NCBI RefSeq assembly: GCF_017430385.1
Contig: NZ_JAFRNB010000131.1
Coordinates: 1-64,000, forward strand
DNA from: Treponema sp.
Lineage (GTDB): Bacteria; Spirochaetota; Spirochaetia; Treponematales; Treponemataceae
DNA: 64,000 bases
Direction: 5' to 3'
Positions 41,580-50,498 of the stretch are shown piece by piece. The position numbers and the translations under genes are program-made. The notes beneath the pieces are model-generated. The model was not told where the DNA came from. It saw only the letters and a program-made list of their open reading frames with translations, and ran no database searches. Every line of letters starts with the position of its first letter. Within the stretch, counting starts at the first letter, position 1.

Positions 41580-43124
41580 ATGGCAAACAAAGGATCATTC
41601 TTCCAGAAACTTTTGGACTCTCTGGTCGGCGGAAAAGATGCGGACGCCGCAAAGAAAAAACAGCTTAAGAACATCGCAAAAGTGCTCTCAAAAACACATT
41701 TTAAATTCTATAAACCAAGCTCGGATCAGGCACTTCCTGTCATGGGCAAATTCTTTTACGATTTGTACAAGGCTCTCTCTCCGTGTCAGATTCTGTTCAA
41801 CAGTCAGCCAAATCCAAATCAGTACAAAACAGCGGTAATCAATTTCGGGCTTTCGGACAATCAGAAGGCCCTCATCGAGGAACTTTCCGAGGAAGCAATC
41901 GTCGAAAACTCAAAGAAAATGCCTTTTGACCAGCTCAAGGCAAAAATGAAGTCAGACATCGCGGCTTTCACAGGCGAATTCGATCAGGCTAAAATCCAGA
42001 AAATCGACAGCCTTTACCGCCAGCTTTTGATTTTCAAATCATTCTGTCTTTTCGACTATTATTTCATCCTCAAAAAATTCGATTCAACAATCCGCGAGAA
42101 CGAATTCTCAAAATCTCCGCGACTCAACGCAATCGATGCTTCATACATAGCAAACGACCTCAAGGATTTCCTCGCAGTCCTTTATTCAATTCCTACAAAC
42201 GAAGACTGGACCGACCTTATCCAGCTTCTCAAGGCAATGCGTGGCGGAAACGAGCCTATCAAGGGTAGCCAGTGGACAAAAATCACGATGCGACTCAATC
42301 AAATCAAGGCTTCACGCGTATTCGAGATGATTATCCAGCTCACAACAAAAGATCCGCTCTATGCCGCAAAATATGAAGAAAAACGCGAGCTGATTGTCGA
42401 AGACTTCATCGAAAAAACAAAGAATGAGGCTCAGGAGGCAGTCAAAAAACTTGAGAATGCACAGAAGAATTCCAAGATTGACGCACTTCTCAAACAGATT
42501 TTCGGAACGACCGACATTTCTTCACTCCAGTATTACACAGACGAGCAGAGCGCGTATTTCCTCAAAAAGAATCTCGGTGGATTTGAATTCACAAAACCGC
42601 TCAACTACCTCAAAGCATTTCTTCTTGAATATGTCAAAAGGGATGTCCGACAGTATGCGGATTTGGTTCTTGTGCGCGGAAAATGGACGACCTCGCCTTT
42701 TACGGCAGAAATGAGCGACGCTTACAACGCAATTCTTGAATACTCAGAAAAAATCACGATTTTCGACAAAAAACTTTCTGAAGAAGACGGCGAATACGGC
42801 AAAAAGCTCAAGACTCTTCTTCCACGGGCAGACCGGGACAAGGAAGCAGCAAACATCATCAAAACAACATTGCGCGACAACAACAACATTGCGCGTGAAT
42901 ATATCGTAAGCGCGACAAAGCAGCTGATTATTTTCGCAAAGATTACAAAACTTCTTATCGAGGATTATCAGAAAAACCGACCGGAGCTTATGACAAACTG
43001 GAAGGAGCTTGAACGATTCGCCGAAACTCCAATCGCAGAGCTTGGCGTAAATGTCTACAAAAAGATTTATCTGGTTGTTCAGCTCATGCAAGGGCTTGTC
43101 GGTAGCGGCGCACAGCAGAGCTAA
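41580..43124 (+). CDS. Large cytoplasmic protein of unknown function (DUF5312-like)
   Basis: The 514-residue protein is soluble, Lys-rich and mostly helical. It has no signal peptide and no nucleotide-binding motif. A helical region (about 275-300) with KTKNEAQEAVKKLENAQKNSK may be coiled-coil. The C-terminal third contains LVLVRGKWTTSPFTAEMSDAYN. It resembles an uncharacterised treponemal family that I believe is DUF5312, but this is from memory. It is single, with divergent and convergent neighbours. Confidence 0.65.
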   Translation: MANKGSFFQKLLDSLVGGKDADAAKKKQLKNIAKVLSKTHFKFYKPSSDQALPVMGKFFYDLYKALSPCQILFNSQPNPNQYKTAVINFGLSDNQKALIEELSEEAIVENSKKMPFDQLKAKMKSDIAAFTGEFDQAKIQKIDSLYRQLLIFKSFCLFDYYFILKKFDSTIRENEFSKSPRLNAIDASYIANDLKDFLAVLYSIPTNEDWTDLIQLLKAMRGGNEPIKGSQWTKITMRLNQIKASRVFEMIIQLTTKDPLYAAKYEEKRELIVEDFIEKTKNEAQEAVKKLENAQKNSKIDALLKQIFGTTDISSLQYYTDEQSAYFLKKNLGGFEFTKPLNYLKAFLLEYVKRDVRQYADLVLVRGKWTTSPFTAEMSDAYNAILEYSEKITIFDKKLSEEDGEYGKKLKTLLPRADRDKEAANIIKTTLRDNNNIAREYIVSATKQLIIFAKITKLLIEDYQKNRPELMTNWKELERFAETPIAELGVNVYKKIYLVVQLMQGLVGSGAQQS

Positions 43125-43127
43125 AAG

Positions 43128-43610
43128 CTAGGCGATTACCCAAAACAGCAGCATAGAAAGCAGGCTTCCGGCCGTAATAAAAGGTACGAACGGAATTGCG
43201 AACAGAGGCCTGTGGATATGCTGCTTTTTTTTGATATTCTGAACAACCGCCAGGAACAGATAATACAGCACGCCGAGCAACGCCGCAAAAACAGTAGCGA
43301 TTATATTCATGTAAAAGCCTGTGTACAATGCGGAAAACATTCCGAAAAACACATCACCAAAACCAAGTCCGCCGGCAGTCAGAACTCTTGTGCAGAAATA
43401 AATTAAAAAAGCCGATGCGAGCGCAACGGCAAGATTCTTAAAATATGGAAGGAAAGGCTGGCTAAGAACAAAAAACCTGCAGAAAATAATTGCTAAAGCC
43501 CCGAAAGCCAGAAACGGCAACGAAATCCTGAATTTCCTTGAATCCATGAATGACGAAGGCAAGGCGAATACAAGATATGCGAGGCTGAGAATCAGCAGGC
43601 TTTTATTCAT
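43128..43610 (-). CDS. A24-type (prepilin peptidase-like) membrane protein
   Basis: A 160-residue protein with five or six transmembrane segments. Two Asp residues fit the aspartic-protease pattern of the A24 family: one in SFMDSRKFRISLPFL and one in GGLGFGDVFFGMF (the GxGD motif). The N-terminal methylase part of full PilD is absent, as in short archaeal-type or TadV-like peptidases. No pilin genes are seen in the window. It follows the acidic-repeat protein gene by 9 nt. Confidence 0.72.
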   Translation of the reverse strand: MNKSLLILSLAYLVFALPSSFMDSRKFRISLPFLAFGALAIIFCRFFVLSQPFLPYFKNLAVALASAFLIYFCTRVLTAGGLGFGDVFFGMFSALYTGFYMNIIATVFAALLGVLYYLFLAVVQNIKKKQHIHRPLFAIPFVPFITAGSLLSMLLFWVIA

Positions 43611-43619
43611 TTAAAATTC

Positions 43620-46600
43620 CTAGCGTAGAATAGAGTCAACGAGTTTTTTAAAATCCATATTGAGGGAAAGTTTGTTTGGCTGAGAAAACTCCGTGACATG
43701 GAAAGTTCCGTCGCTGTCCTGAACGATAGCATCGCCCATAGCTGGAGCAAGTTCCATAAGTTCTGAGTTCATATCTGAACCAAATTTTGTAAACATAAAA
43801 GGCATATTTTCTCCCGGATATTCCAGAGGCACCACATAGTCCGCATCATCAAGCGGATCCTCATCTTCGGCAGGCTCAGAGGCAACTTCCTCAGACGGCG
43901 CAGGCTCTTCAATTTCAGTATATTGAATTTCGGCAGATTCTTCTTTTTCTTCACTAAATTTTTCAGATTCTTGCGAAATTTCGTCATGAATTTCGTCAGA
44001 GAGTGATGGATTTTCATCTTGATTTTCGTCGGTGGCTGCTGGATTCTCATCCGGAATGTCATTCGAGATTTCATCAGATTCACCCGGATTCTCATCAGAT
44101 TCAATCGGATTCTCATCTTGATTTTCGTCAATGGCTGCAGGATTCTCAAAAATAACTTCGTTTTCTTCATCATTCTCCTCAGGAACTGACTCGTACATAT
44201 CATCGTCAGAATCATCTTCATCCAGGCCAGAATAATCGACAGAAGCCGCAACGAAATTTTCAGCCGCACTTCCGTCAGAATCGTCGCTCACAATGTCAGA
44301 CGAAGGCACACCGAATTCAATTTTCTCAAGAAGAACCTCATCCTTGTAAACATCATCGTCCGAGGAAACATTGTTGTCCAGCAAATGCGGGATGTATTCT
44401 TCTGGATCAACGATTTTAGGCTCCTCACCTTTCTTTGTCGGATCAAATGTTTCAAGTTCCTCAAGATTTGTATCAACCTCATCGATTGAGCGGGCAGCAT
44501 CCTTGAGTTTTTCAATATCATGCAGCTCTGAGTTTGTGAATTTTCGGCTCAAGCCTTCAGAGTCAAGTTCTTCATTATCATCATCGTTTAAATGAGGCGG
44601 GCGTTCTGGAAGTGCAGCGAGTGTCCGTGCCATATCAAGGGCCTGTTCCTCGTGCTCGGAAACTTCCGGGAGCATTTCAAGCTCTTCGTCAAACTTCTGA
44701 AGCCGCTCTTCTTCCGTAACGGTAGAAAAATTAGTCTCTTCGCCATCATCGCCAGCATCACGGCCGTCACCAATCCGAAGCTCTTCCTGGATGTCAGATA
44801 TAGGCTCAAGCTCATCGCTAACATCAGCCTCAGAAACCACGCCAGAAAGTTCTTCTATTTCATCAAGCTCTTCGGCTTCTTCAACGGACTCAACTTCCTC
44901 AACAGTGTCAGCATCTTCTACTACATCGAGCGATTCAACATCTTCCGCCTCAGGAATCTCTTCCACAGCATCAAGTTCTTCGGCTTCTTCAACGGATTCT
45001 GCCTCTGGGATTTCTTCCGCATCTTCAACGGACTCAACTTCTTCAACAGATTCGGCATTCTCTAATTCATCGAGCGATTCTACATCTTCCGCCTCAGGAA
45101 TTTCTTCCACAGCATCAAGCTCTTCGGCTTCTTCAACAGATTCAACATCTTCGACCGACTCAACTTCTTCAACAGATTCCGCATCCTCTACTTCATCAAG
45201 TGATTCAACATCTTCCGCCTCAGGGATTTCTTCAACTTCATCAAGGTCGTCGGCTTCTTCAACGGATTCAACTTCCTCAACAGTTTCAGCTTCTTCTACT
45301 TCATCAAGTGATTCAACATCTTCAACAGACTCGACTTCCTCAACCGATTCCGCTTCCGAAACTTCTTCTACTTCATCAAGTTCTTCGGTCTCTTCAACAT
45401 CATCCGCCTGAGGGATTTCTTCGACATCATCAACATCTTTCGCCCGAGGACTTTCCCCAACATCACTCCTAACTCCTAACTTCTCACTCCTAACTCTCTC
45501 CCCCATCTCCTCAAAATTGCTCATTGCTAATTGCTCATTTCTAATTATCTTCTGCTCACTACTAACCGCCGCATTAATCTGAATCTTTCCGTTTTCCAAA
45601 ATATCTTCTAGCGACGAGCGAACAATTTTTTTGAGTTCTTCGGCATTGATGACTGGGGCTGCATGAGACGAAATTGAGAGGGGAGAAGATTCACCGAATG
45701 ATGCAAGCATTTCCTGCCAGTAACTTTCAAAAATTGATTTGAATTCGGCGGCGTGCTTTTCACCTTTTTTGCCAAGAGATTTTAAAATACGCCTTTCAAG
45801 GACTGGCTTCTGCTCAGCAAGGTATTCTGGAGACTTCCCATCACCCATTTTTTTGTAACCGATGAAAAATTCATTCTCATAGCGGCGAACTTTGTCACGG
45901 ATTACGACGATATCATCATGCTTGAAGCTCAGAATCAGGAAAATTGCAAGATACAGCGTGACAAATGCCGTGACAAGCAGCAAAATTCTTATGTAAGGCG
46001 GGAATTTCAGTTCGTTTTCATCATAAAGAAGCGTGATAAAGCCAAAATCTTCGCGGGAATTTTTGTACGAGAACGCACAGACTGAATTATTTTTTGATTT
46101 GTCCAGGATTTCACTTTCTTCGCCGGGAGTTTTCATGAGGTTTTCGGCAGGCTTCAGCTTCCAGAAAGTTTCGGTGCCAGAACGCCAGTTTTCGAGGATT
46201 TCTTTTTCGATTGAAAGCTTACCGTAATTTGGAAGCCCGAACACAAATCCACCGAAGCCATCGAATTTTTCTTTTTGATTTTTCTGCGCGGTGACAAGTT
46301 TTGCAAATCCTTTGATGTCAATAAGATTGCGGTTGTACAAGAACTGGCTGAAATTCACAGCATCACAGTAAAAGAGAATCGTACCGGTGAATTCATTTTG
46401 AGTATTATAGAAAGGAAGTGAAAAAATCAGCCTGTTTTTGTCACCGTCCTTTATTATCCGGCATTTTGAATCAGATGGAGCGGCCTGTTCGACAAGTCTT
46501 TTTGAATGAACGGAATCGTAGCTAAGTTCGTCCATTGAATCATAATTACGGTAAGAAATGCCTTTGCTGCCAGAAATTATGTCGGATTGAAATGTCGAGT

Positions 46601-46964
46601 AATAGACATTGCGGCCATTGTCATCGATGATTCGGATTCCGAAAAGTGCCTGAGTTGATGTTACGAGCTGGGCACGAAGAATCTCACGATTTTTTGCGGA
46701 TTCATCACTTGGGCGCGTCTCTGCGTATGTTTTTACATCGGGAGAGACGGAAAACGCGTCGAACCGCTTCATGAGAGTATCGAAATATTCGTTTTGAGCC
46801 GCTGCAATCTCGTCGATTTTCTTTTGCTTGATTTCCTGCACAATCGGCTGATAAAAATTCACTTCGAGGAGGTCAAAAAGCCCCGAAAAAGCGACAACCG
46901 TAAACGCGCAGAACGCAAGAACTGAAATCAAAAGACTGAAAGCGACCTTCTGGCCAGAAGACAT
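43620..46964 (-). CDS. Very large membrane protein with extracytoplasmic sensor-like domain and acidic repeats
   Basis: Of 1114 residues, about 8-28 and 320-342 are transmembrane. The region between (about 30-318) resembles a Cache/PAS-type sensor, with FGIRIIDDNGRNVYYSTF. A cytoplasmic helical part follows. Residues about 468-500 are encoded by an ATTGCTAATT-type repeat. About 508-711 form an extremely acidic repeat region of EEVESVEDVESLDE-type units in blocks of roughly 45 residues. Further acidic stretches with DENQDENP occur at 960-1010. The end (MFTKFGSDMNSELMELAPAMG) is non-repetitive. No kinase, GGDEF or chemotaxis output domain is seen. Function unknown. Confidence 0.7.
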   Translation of the reverse strand: MSSGQKVAFSLLISVLAFCAFTVVAFSGLFDLLEVNFYQPIVQEIKQKKIDEIAAAQNEYFDTLMKRFDAFSVSPDVKTYAETRPSDESAKNREILRAQLVTSTQALFGIRIIDDNGRNVYYSTFQSDIISGSKGISYRNYDSMDELSYDSVHSKRLVEQAAPSDSKCRIIKDGDKNRLIFSLPFYNTQNEFTGTILFYCDAVNFSQFLYNRNLIDIKGFAKLVTAQKNQKEKFDGFGGFVFGLPNYGKLSIEKEILENWRSGTETFWKLKPAENLMKTPGEESEILDKSKNNSVCAFSYKNSREDFGFITLLYDENELKFPPYIRILLLVTAFVTLYLAIFLILSFKHDDIVVIRDKVRRYENEFFIGYKKMGDGKSPEYLAEQKPVLERRILKSLGKKGEKHAAEFKSIFESYWQEMLASFGESSPLSISSHAAPVINAEELKKIVRSSLEDILENGKIQINAAVSSEQKIIRNEQLAMSNFEEMGERVRSEKLGVRSDVGESPRAKDVDDVEEIPQADDVEETEELDEVEEVSEAESVEEVESVEDVESLDEVEEAETVEEVESVEEADDLDEVEEIPEAEDVESLDEVEDAESVEEVESVEDVESVEEAEELDAVEEIPEAEDVESLDELENAESVEEVESVEDAEEIPEAESVEEAEELDAVEEIPEAEDVESLDVVEDADTVEEVESVEEAEELDEIEELSGVVSEADVSDELEPISDIQEELRIGDGRDAGDDGEETNFSTVTEEERLQKFDEELEMLPEVSEHEEQALDMARTLAALPERPPHLNDDDNEELDSEGLSRKFTNSELHDIEKLKDAARSIDEVDTNLEELETFDPTKKGEEPKIVDPEEYIPHLLDNNVSSDDDVYKDEVLLEKIEFGVPSSDIVSDDSDGSAAENFVAASVDYSGLDEDDSDDDMYESVPEENDEENEVIFENPAAIDENQDENPIESDENPGESDEISNDIPDENPAATDENQDENPSLSDEIHDEISQESEKFSEEKEESAEIQYTEIEEPAPSEEVASEPAEDEDPLDDADYVVPLEYPGENMPFMFTKFGSDMNSELMELAPAMGDAIVQDSDGTFHVTEFSQPNKLSLNMDFKKLVDSILR
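44830..45440. repeat. Tandem repeat encoding the acidic region
   Basis: The DNA repeats imperfectly with units built of GATGTTGAA-like triplet groups on the minus strand. Blocks recur, e.g. Ala-Glu-Glu-Leu-Asp-Ala-Val-Glu-Glu-Ile-Pro-Glu-Ala-Glu occurs twice. Length variation between strains is likely. Confidence 0.75.
45465..45570. repeat. R1 (ATTGCTAATT-type) repeat inside the acidic-repeat protein gene
   Basis: CTCCTAACTCC, CTCACTCCTAACT, ATTGCTCATTGCTAATTGC and TTTCTAATTA follow one another. In frame they encode peptides such as RNEQLAMSN and RSEKLGVRSDVG, a composition known from low-complexity repeats in other genomes. Confidence 0.75.
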
Positions 46965-47049
46965 ACTTTTATATATTTTCGGCTAAATTTTATAGAAAAT
47001 CAACATGAAAGAAAGCGAAAACTGAAACTTAGTTTTTTTTGAGAATCAG

Positions 47050-47078
47050 TGTACATCCGTGTTAATCTGTGGTTAAAT
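47050..47078 (+). promoter_or_regulatory. Likely promoter of hflX built on an R4 repeat
   Basis: TGTACA (47050-47055) and TTAAAT (47073-47078) are 17 nt apart and the -10 ends 7 nt before the ATG. The spacer and -35 lie in a sequence like ATCCGTGTTAATCTGTGG that resembles the rimO inverted repeat. Confidence 0.4.
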
Positions 47079-47085
47079 ATTCACC

Positions 47086-48459
47086 ATGGATTTGATAAAT
47101 CTCGAAGAAGAAAAGAATAAAAAGATTCGCGCTTTGCTCGTTGGCGCACCGGCCGCTGACATTTCAGAGCTTTGCGGGCTTGTAAAAACATTGGGCTACG
47201 AAATTGCGCGCACCGTAATTTTGACCCGCATGGAGCAAAATCCTGTTTACGGATTCGGTAAAGGCAAGGCAGAGGAAATTGCCGCTCTCTCAAAAGAACT
47301 TGAATGTGATTTGATTATTTTTGACTTTGAGATTTCACCGCGAAAGCAGCGCAACTGGGAAAAACTCGCAAAAATCCCTGTCATTGACCGTCAGGAAGTG
47401 ATTCTGCGCATTTTTGCAAGCCGTGCTCAGACAAAGGAAGCCGTTCTCCAAGTTCAGCTTGCACAGCTTGAATATGCGCGCCCTCGCCTGGCTCATTCTT
47501 ACGGCGACATGGCTCGTCAACGAGGCGGAAATTTCGGTTCAAAGGGAAGCGGCGAGACTCAGCTGGAGCTTGACATCCGAAAAATCCGCGAAAAAATCCA
47601 GCAGCTCAAAAGAGAGCTTGAACAGGTCGTGCGTGACCGGGAGACCCAGAGAAAACGCCGCGAAAAGATTCCGCTTCCGTGCTGTGCACTGGCTGGCTAC
47701 ACAAACGCAGGAAAATCTTCTCTTTTGAACGCGCTCACTGGAGCCGATGTCTTTGTCGAGGATAAGCTTTTTGCCACCCTCGACCCGACGACCCGAAAAC
47801 TGCAGCTAAAATCTTCCATTAAAACAAGCGAAGAAGAAAAGGGCTTTGGAGCCAACATTCTTCTTACGGACACGGTAGGATTTATCTCGAACCTGCCCCA
47901 CTCGCTCGTCAATGCTTTCAAATCCACCCTGGAAGAGGCTCAGCGGGCAAATCTCATTCTCCTTGTGCTCGATTCAAGCGACGAAAAGGCGGAATTCCAG
48001 TACAACACAGTCGTAAAAGTCCTTGAAGAAATCGGGGCCGAGGACACTCCGCGAATCATCGTTCTGAATAAAATCGACAAGCTGGCGGACAATCCAACTC
48101 AACTTGCAAAAATGACAAGCCTCTTCCCGGATGCAATTAAAATCAGTGCGAAAACTCATGAAGGATTTGAGGAACTTTCGGCAAAAATCTGCGACGAGCT
48201 TTTGGGCGAGGAACTTAGCTACATAATTCCGATGGACAAGCAGAATCTTTTGAATGAATCACGCAAGACCGGCATCATCCTTGAAGAAAACTGGCTCGAC
48301 GACGGAATCCATATCAAAATCAAGGGCGGAGAGCTTAAAAAGAATCCGCGGCTTTCAAATCTTCTCGCCCCGCATGCAGAAAATCCTGAGCAGGCAAAAA
48401 AAGCTCAGCCGGAGCCAGAAAAATCCGGATTCAAAAAGAAATTCGGAGCGGACTGGTAA
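47086..48459 (+). CDS. hflX: GTPase HflX
   Basis: HflX is a ribosome-binding GTPase that splits or rescues stalled ribosomes, often under stress. The 457 residues start with the N-terminal HflX domain (about 1-190, with YGFGKGKAEEI, RQEVILRIF and SKGSGETQLE). The G-domain shows GYTNAGKSSLLNAL (G1), FATLDPTTR (G2), LTDTVGFI (G3) and LNKIDK (G4). A Lys-rich tail follows. No Shine-Dalgarno site is present, so leaderless initiation is likely. Confidence 0.95.
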   Translation: MDLINLEEEKNKKIRALLVGAPAADISELCGLVKTLGYEIARTVILTRMEQNPVYGFGKGKAEEIAALSKELECDLIIFDFEISPRKQRNWEKLAKIPVIDRQEVILRIFASRAQTKEAVLQVQLAQLEYARPRLAHSYGDMARQRGGNFGSKGSGETQLELDIRKIREKIQQLKRELEQVVRDRETQRKRREKIPLPCCALAGYTNAGKSSLLNALTGADVFVEDKLFATLDPTTRKLQLKSSIKTSEEEKGFGANILLTDTVGFISNLPHSLVNAFKSTLEEAQRANLILLVLDSSDEKAEFQYNTVVKVLEEIGAEDTPRIIVLNKIDKLADNPTQLAKMTSLFPDAIKISAKTHEGFEELSAKICDELLGEELSYIIPMDKQNLLNESRKTGIILEENWLDDGIHIKIKGGELKKNPRLSNLLAPHAENPEQAKKAQPEPEKSGFKKKFGADW

Positions 48460-48469
48460 GGAAAGTGGA

Positions 48470-48530
48470 AAACTGAAAGCTAAAAGGTGAAAACTAAAAG
48501 GTGAAAGAGGAAAAGTAAAAAATGAAAAGT
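48470..48530. repeat. Purine-rich GAAAAC/GGTGAAAAC short repeat (R2, opposite sense)
   Basis: Runs such as GTGGAAAACTGAAAGC, AAAAGGTGAAAACTAAAAGGTG and AAAATGAAAAGTGAA stand between hflX and the FliL-like gene. They are the reverse-sense type of the pyrimidine repeats at 31395 and 55137. Confidence 0.65.
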
Positions 48531-48552
48531 GAATTTTTTAAGGGGGATAATT

Positions 48553-49020
48553 ATGCGAAATTTTAATAAGGTTCTTTTGTTGTTGGCTAGTGTTATTTTG
48601 ATTTTTATTACGGCGGTTACGGCTATTGCGGTTTGCACGAAGAATGCTCATCCGGGGGTGGGATTAAGGCGCGAAGATCCAAGTCCAAAGTCAGTTTCTT
48701 CTTCAAAGACGGCTTTCAACAATATCGGGCAAATCCGTGTGTTCACAAAAGAGGATGAAAATTCTGAAAAAAGCGTGATTGTCCTGACTCCATGGTTTGA
48801 ATATGACGGCACGGATCAGGCTTTTTACGAGGAACTTGACCGCAAGCACCAGAGCTTAAAATCTTTAATGACAAAATTTTTTGCCGGCCACACAAAAGCG
48901 GAGCTAATGAAATTCGGAGAAGAAAAAATAAAGAACGAGCTTAAGGCTCAGGTGAACGAAAACTTAGTTCTCGGAGAAATCAGCCAGATCTACTTCAACG
49001 ATTATTTATTTTTGGACTAA
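48553..49020 (+). CDS. FliL-like membrane protein
   Basis: The ATG at 48553 follows GGGGG by 6 nt. The 155-residue product has one N-terminal transmembrane segment (about 5-27). The periplasmic part shows NIGQIRVFTKEDENSEKSVIVLTPWFEYD, then KSLMTKFFAGHTKAELMKFGEEKIKNELKAQVNENL and ISQIYFNDYLFLD. That last layout, a helix followed by a final strand, matches the FliL C-terminal domain, which supports the flagellar stator. It may be a paralogue, since the usual flagellar operon is not here. Confidence 0.68.
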   Translation: MRNFNKVLLLLASVILIFITAVTAIAVCTKNAHPGVGLRREDPSPKSVSSSKTAFNNIGQIRVFTKEDENSEKSVIVLTPWFEYDGTDQAFYEELDRKHQSLKSLMTKFFAGHTKAELMKFGEEKIKNELKAQVNENLVLGEISQIYFNDYLFLD

Positions 49021-49047
49021 ATGCAACTTCACCCAAAAGATTGTGTC

Positions 49048-49130
49048 TAATAAAACGGGGCGTTACGGGGTGTCCCCGTAGAGAGGGTAGCGACCAATGA
49101 AATGGGCGCGCAGGGGGAGACTTCCCCCTT
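49048..49130. repeat. GGGGCGTTACGGGG-type GC-rich repeat
   Basis: GGGGCGTTACGGGGTG, CCCCGTAGAGAGGGTAGCG and GGGGGAGAC/TTCCCCC stand between two genes. Reverse-complement relatives lie at 60128-60146 and 60331-60350, so it is dispersed. Confidence 0.6.
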
Positions 49131-49152
49131 GAGTTTTTTGAGGAGTAAAAAA

Positions 49153-49509
49153 ATGGAACACATAACTTCGCCTGCCGCACAGGTAATCATCTCGCTTATC
49201 CCAATCGTGGGCATTTTCATCGGCGGCACAGTAATTTTCTTCGCGCTTTTGTGGATTCATCACGAAAACAAACAGAAAATCAAGGCTGGCGAAAAATCAA
49301 AATCAAATTTCAACTACAAGGCCGCGACACTTCTTGCTGGGCTTTTGCTCACAGGAATCGGAGGAATGCTCTCAATTTTCTTCGTTCTTTTTGCCGGAAT
49401 CACACCGTCTTTGCTCGGCGGACTGATTCCACTGACAATCGGAGTATGCTTACTTTTGTTCTACCGGCTTTACGACTGGAACAATGAACCTCGAACAACT
49501 GATAACTAA
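49153..49509 (+). CDS. Small membrane protein upstream of the ECF sigma factor
   Basis: From ATG 49153 (AGGAG 7 nt upstream) the product has 118 residues and three transmembrane segments (about 10-35, 55-80 and 85-105), with a basic loop KQKIKAGEKSKS. It resembles small DUF6249-like membrane proteins found beside sigma factors; that name is from memory. It overlaps the sigma-factor gene by 26 nt, which suggests coupled translation. Confidence 0.72.
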   Translation: MEHITSPAAQVIISLIPIVGIFIGGTVIFFALLWIHHENKQKIKAGEKSKSNFNYKAATLLAGLLLTGIGGMLSIFFVLFAGITPSLLGGLIPLTIGVCLLLFYRLYDWNNEPRTTDN

Positions 49510-50047
49510 AAAACGCGACAATGCGTTGATTAAGGCTACATTATCAGGTGACTCAAAGGCTTTCTCAAAGCTCGTCTCAAGCTATAAAAAGCGGGTTCGG
49601 GCATTGGGAATGAGTTTTTTCAAGAACGAAGCTGACACGGAGGATTTCGAGCAGGAAGTTTTCTTAAAGGCATACACAAATCTTGCAAATTTCAAGGGGG
49701 ATTCTTCCTTTCCGACTTGGCTTACTTCAATCGCCTACAATACGGCGGTGAATGCAAAAACGAGGCGAAAGGAATATCTTCCGATTTCAGACGAAGAAAA
49801 TCTTGAGGACTCGGATTTGACTCCAGAAAAGAACCAGATCCGAAAAATCACCGTGCTTGCCGTGCGAGAGGCTGTCAAGGATTTGCCCGAAAAATTCAAA
49901 ATCTGCGTCGAACTTTATTTTTTTTATGATAATTCGCACGCAGAAATCAGCAAAATCACCGGCGAAGGCATAAACACGATAAAATCACACATTTTCCGTG
50001 CAAAAAAAATCCTGCGCGAAAAATTAAGGAGCTACTATGAAGAATGA
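49484..50047 (+). CDS. ECF-type RNA polymerase sigma factor
   Basis: The 187-residue protein has sigma region 2 (about 20-90: FSKLVSSYKKRVRALGMSFF, DTEDFEQEVFLKAY, FPTWLTSIAYNTAVN) and region 4 (about 125-180: VKDLPEKFKICVELYFFYDNSHAEISKITGEGINTIKSHIFRAKKIL). Region 3 is missing, as in group 4 sigma factors. The overlapping downstream gene encodes its likely anti-sigma factor, so it should respond to an envelope signal. Confidence 0.92.
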   Translation: MNLEQLITKKRDNALIKATLSGDSKAFSKLVSSYKKRVRALGMSFFKNEADTEDFEQEVFLKAYTNLANFKGDSSFPTWLTSIAYNTAVNAKTRRKEYLPISDEENLEDSDLTPEKNQIRKITVLAVREAVKDLPEKFKICVELYFFYDNSHAEISKITGEGINTIKSHIFRAKKILREKLRSYYEE

Positions 50048-50498
50048 AAATTGTGAAAAGACAATGGACACTTTTCTTTCTTTGGACAAATACGAACGGA
50101 TTCCGCTTAGGATAACGCTCCACTTTCTCTGCTGTAAAAAATGCCGGACTCAGGCGCGATATCTGACTCTGGCGGAAAAATTTGCGAGCGAGCCGATTCG
50201 CCCTACTCCGCTCAAGGATGCGCTCGAAAATATCCCGATTAAGCCTGTCTCGATGACAAAATGGATAATTTCCGGCATCATTATGATTTTAATGATGGTC
50301 GTTTCTGGAATCTTACTGAACAAAACCGAAAGCCCGGCGTTTGCAATCATCCTGAACATCAACTTCGGGCTTATCATCACCGCATACTGCGCAATCTTCG
50401 TAGGCACGAACATGGACTTTTTTATCAAGAAGATTGGAAAAAACGGCAAAAATAATGGCCAGAACTTAAAGCTCTGGCCGGATAATTTACTCGCCTAA
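50037..50498 (+). CDS. Membrane anti-sigma factor
   Basis: The 153-residue protein overlaps the sigma gene by 11 nt. Its N-terminal part has LHFLCCKKCR, that is H-x3-C-x2-C, the core of the zinc-binding anti-sigma (ZAS) domain. Two transmembrane segments follow (about 75-95 and 105-125), with a Lys/Asn-rich tail. The 3' end forms a GGCCAGA/TCTGGCC hairpin (50457-50478), and the last 12 nt overlap the convergent argD gene. Confidence 0.82.
   Translation: MKNENCEKTMDTFLSLDKYERIPLRITLHFLCCKKCRTQARYLTLAEKFASEPIRPTPLKDALENIPIKPVSMTKWIISGIIMILMMVVSGILLNKTESPAFAIILNINFGLIITAYCAIFVGTNMDFFIKKIGKNGKNNGQNLKLWPDNLLA
50457..50478. terminator. Hairpin in the 3' end of the anti-sigma gene
   Basis: GGCCAGA and TCTGGCC pair over an 8-nt loop. 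It lacks a long T run, so it may terminate only weakly in either direction. Confidence 0.45.

Noticed and set aside
44791-45411. A long Ser/Thr-rich open frame on the plus strand
   Set aside because: It is the antisense shadow of the acidic-repeat region of the minus-strand gene: Glu/Asp codons read backwards give Ser-rich peptide. It has no ribosome site.
50457-50478. The hairpin at the end of the anti-sigma gene as a strong bidirectional terminator
   Set aside because: It is not followed by a clear T run on either strand, so it is listed only with low confidence.
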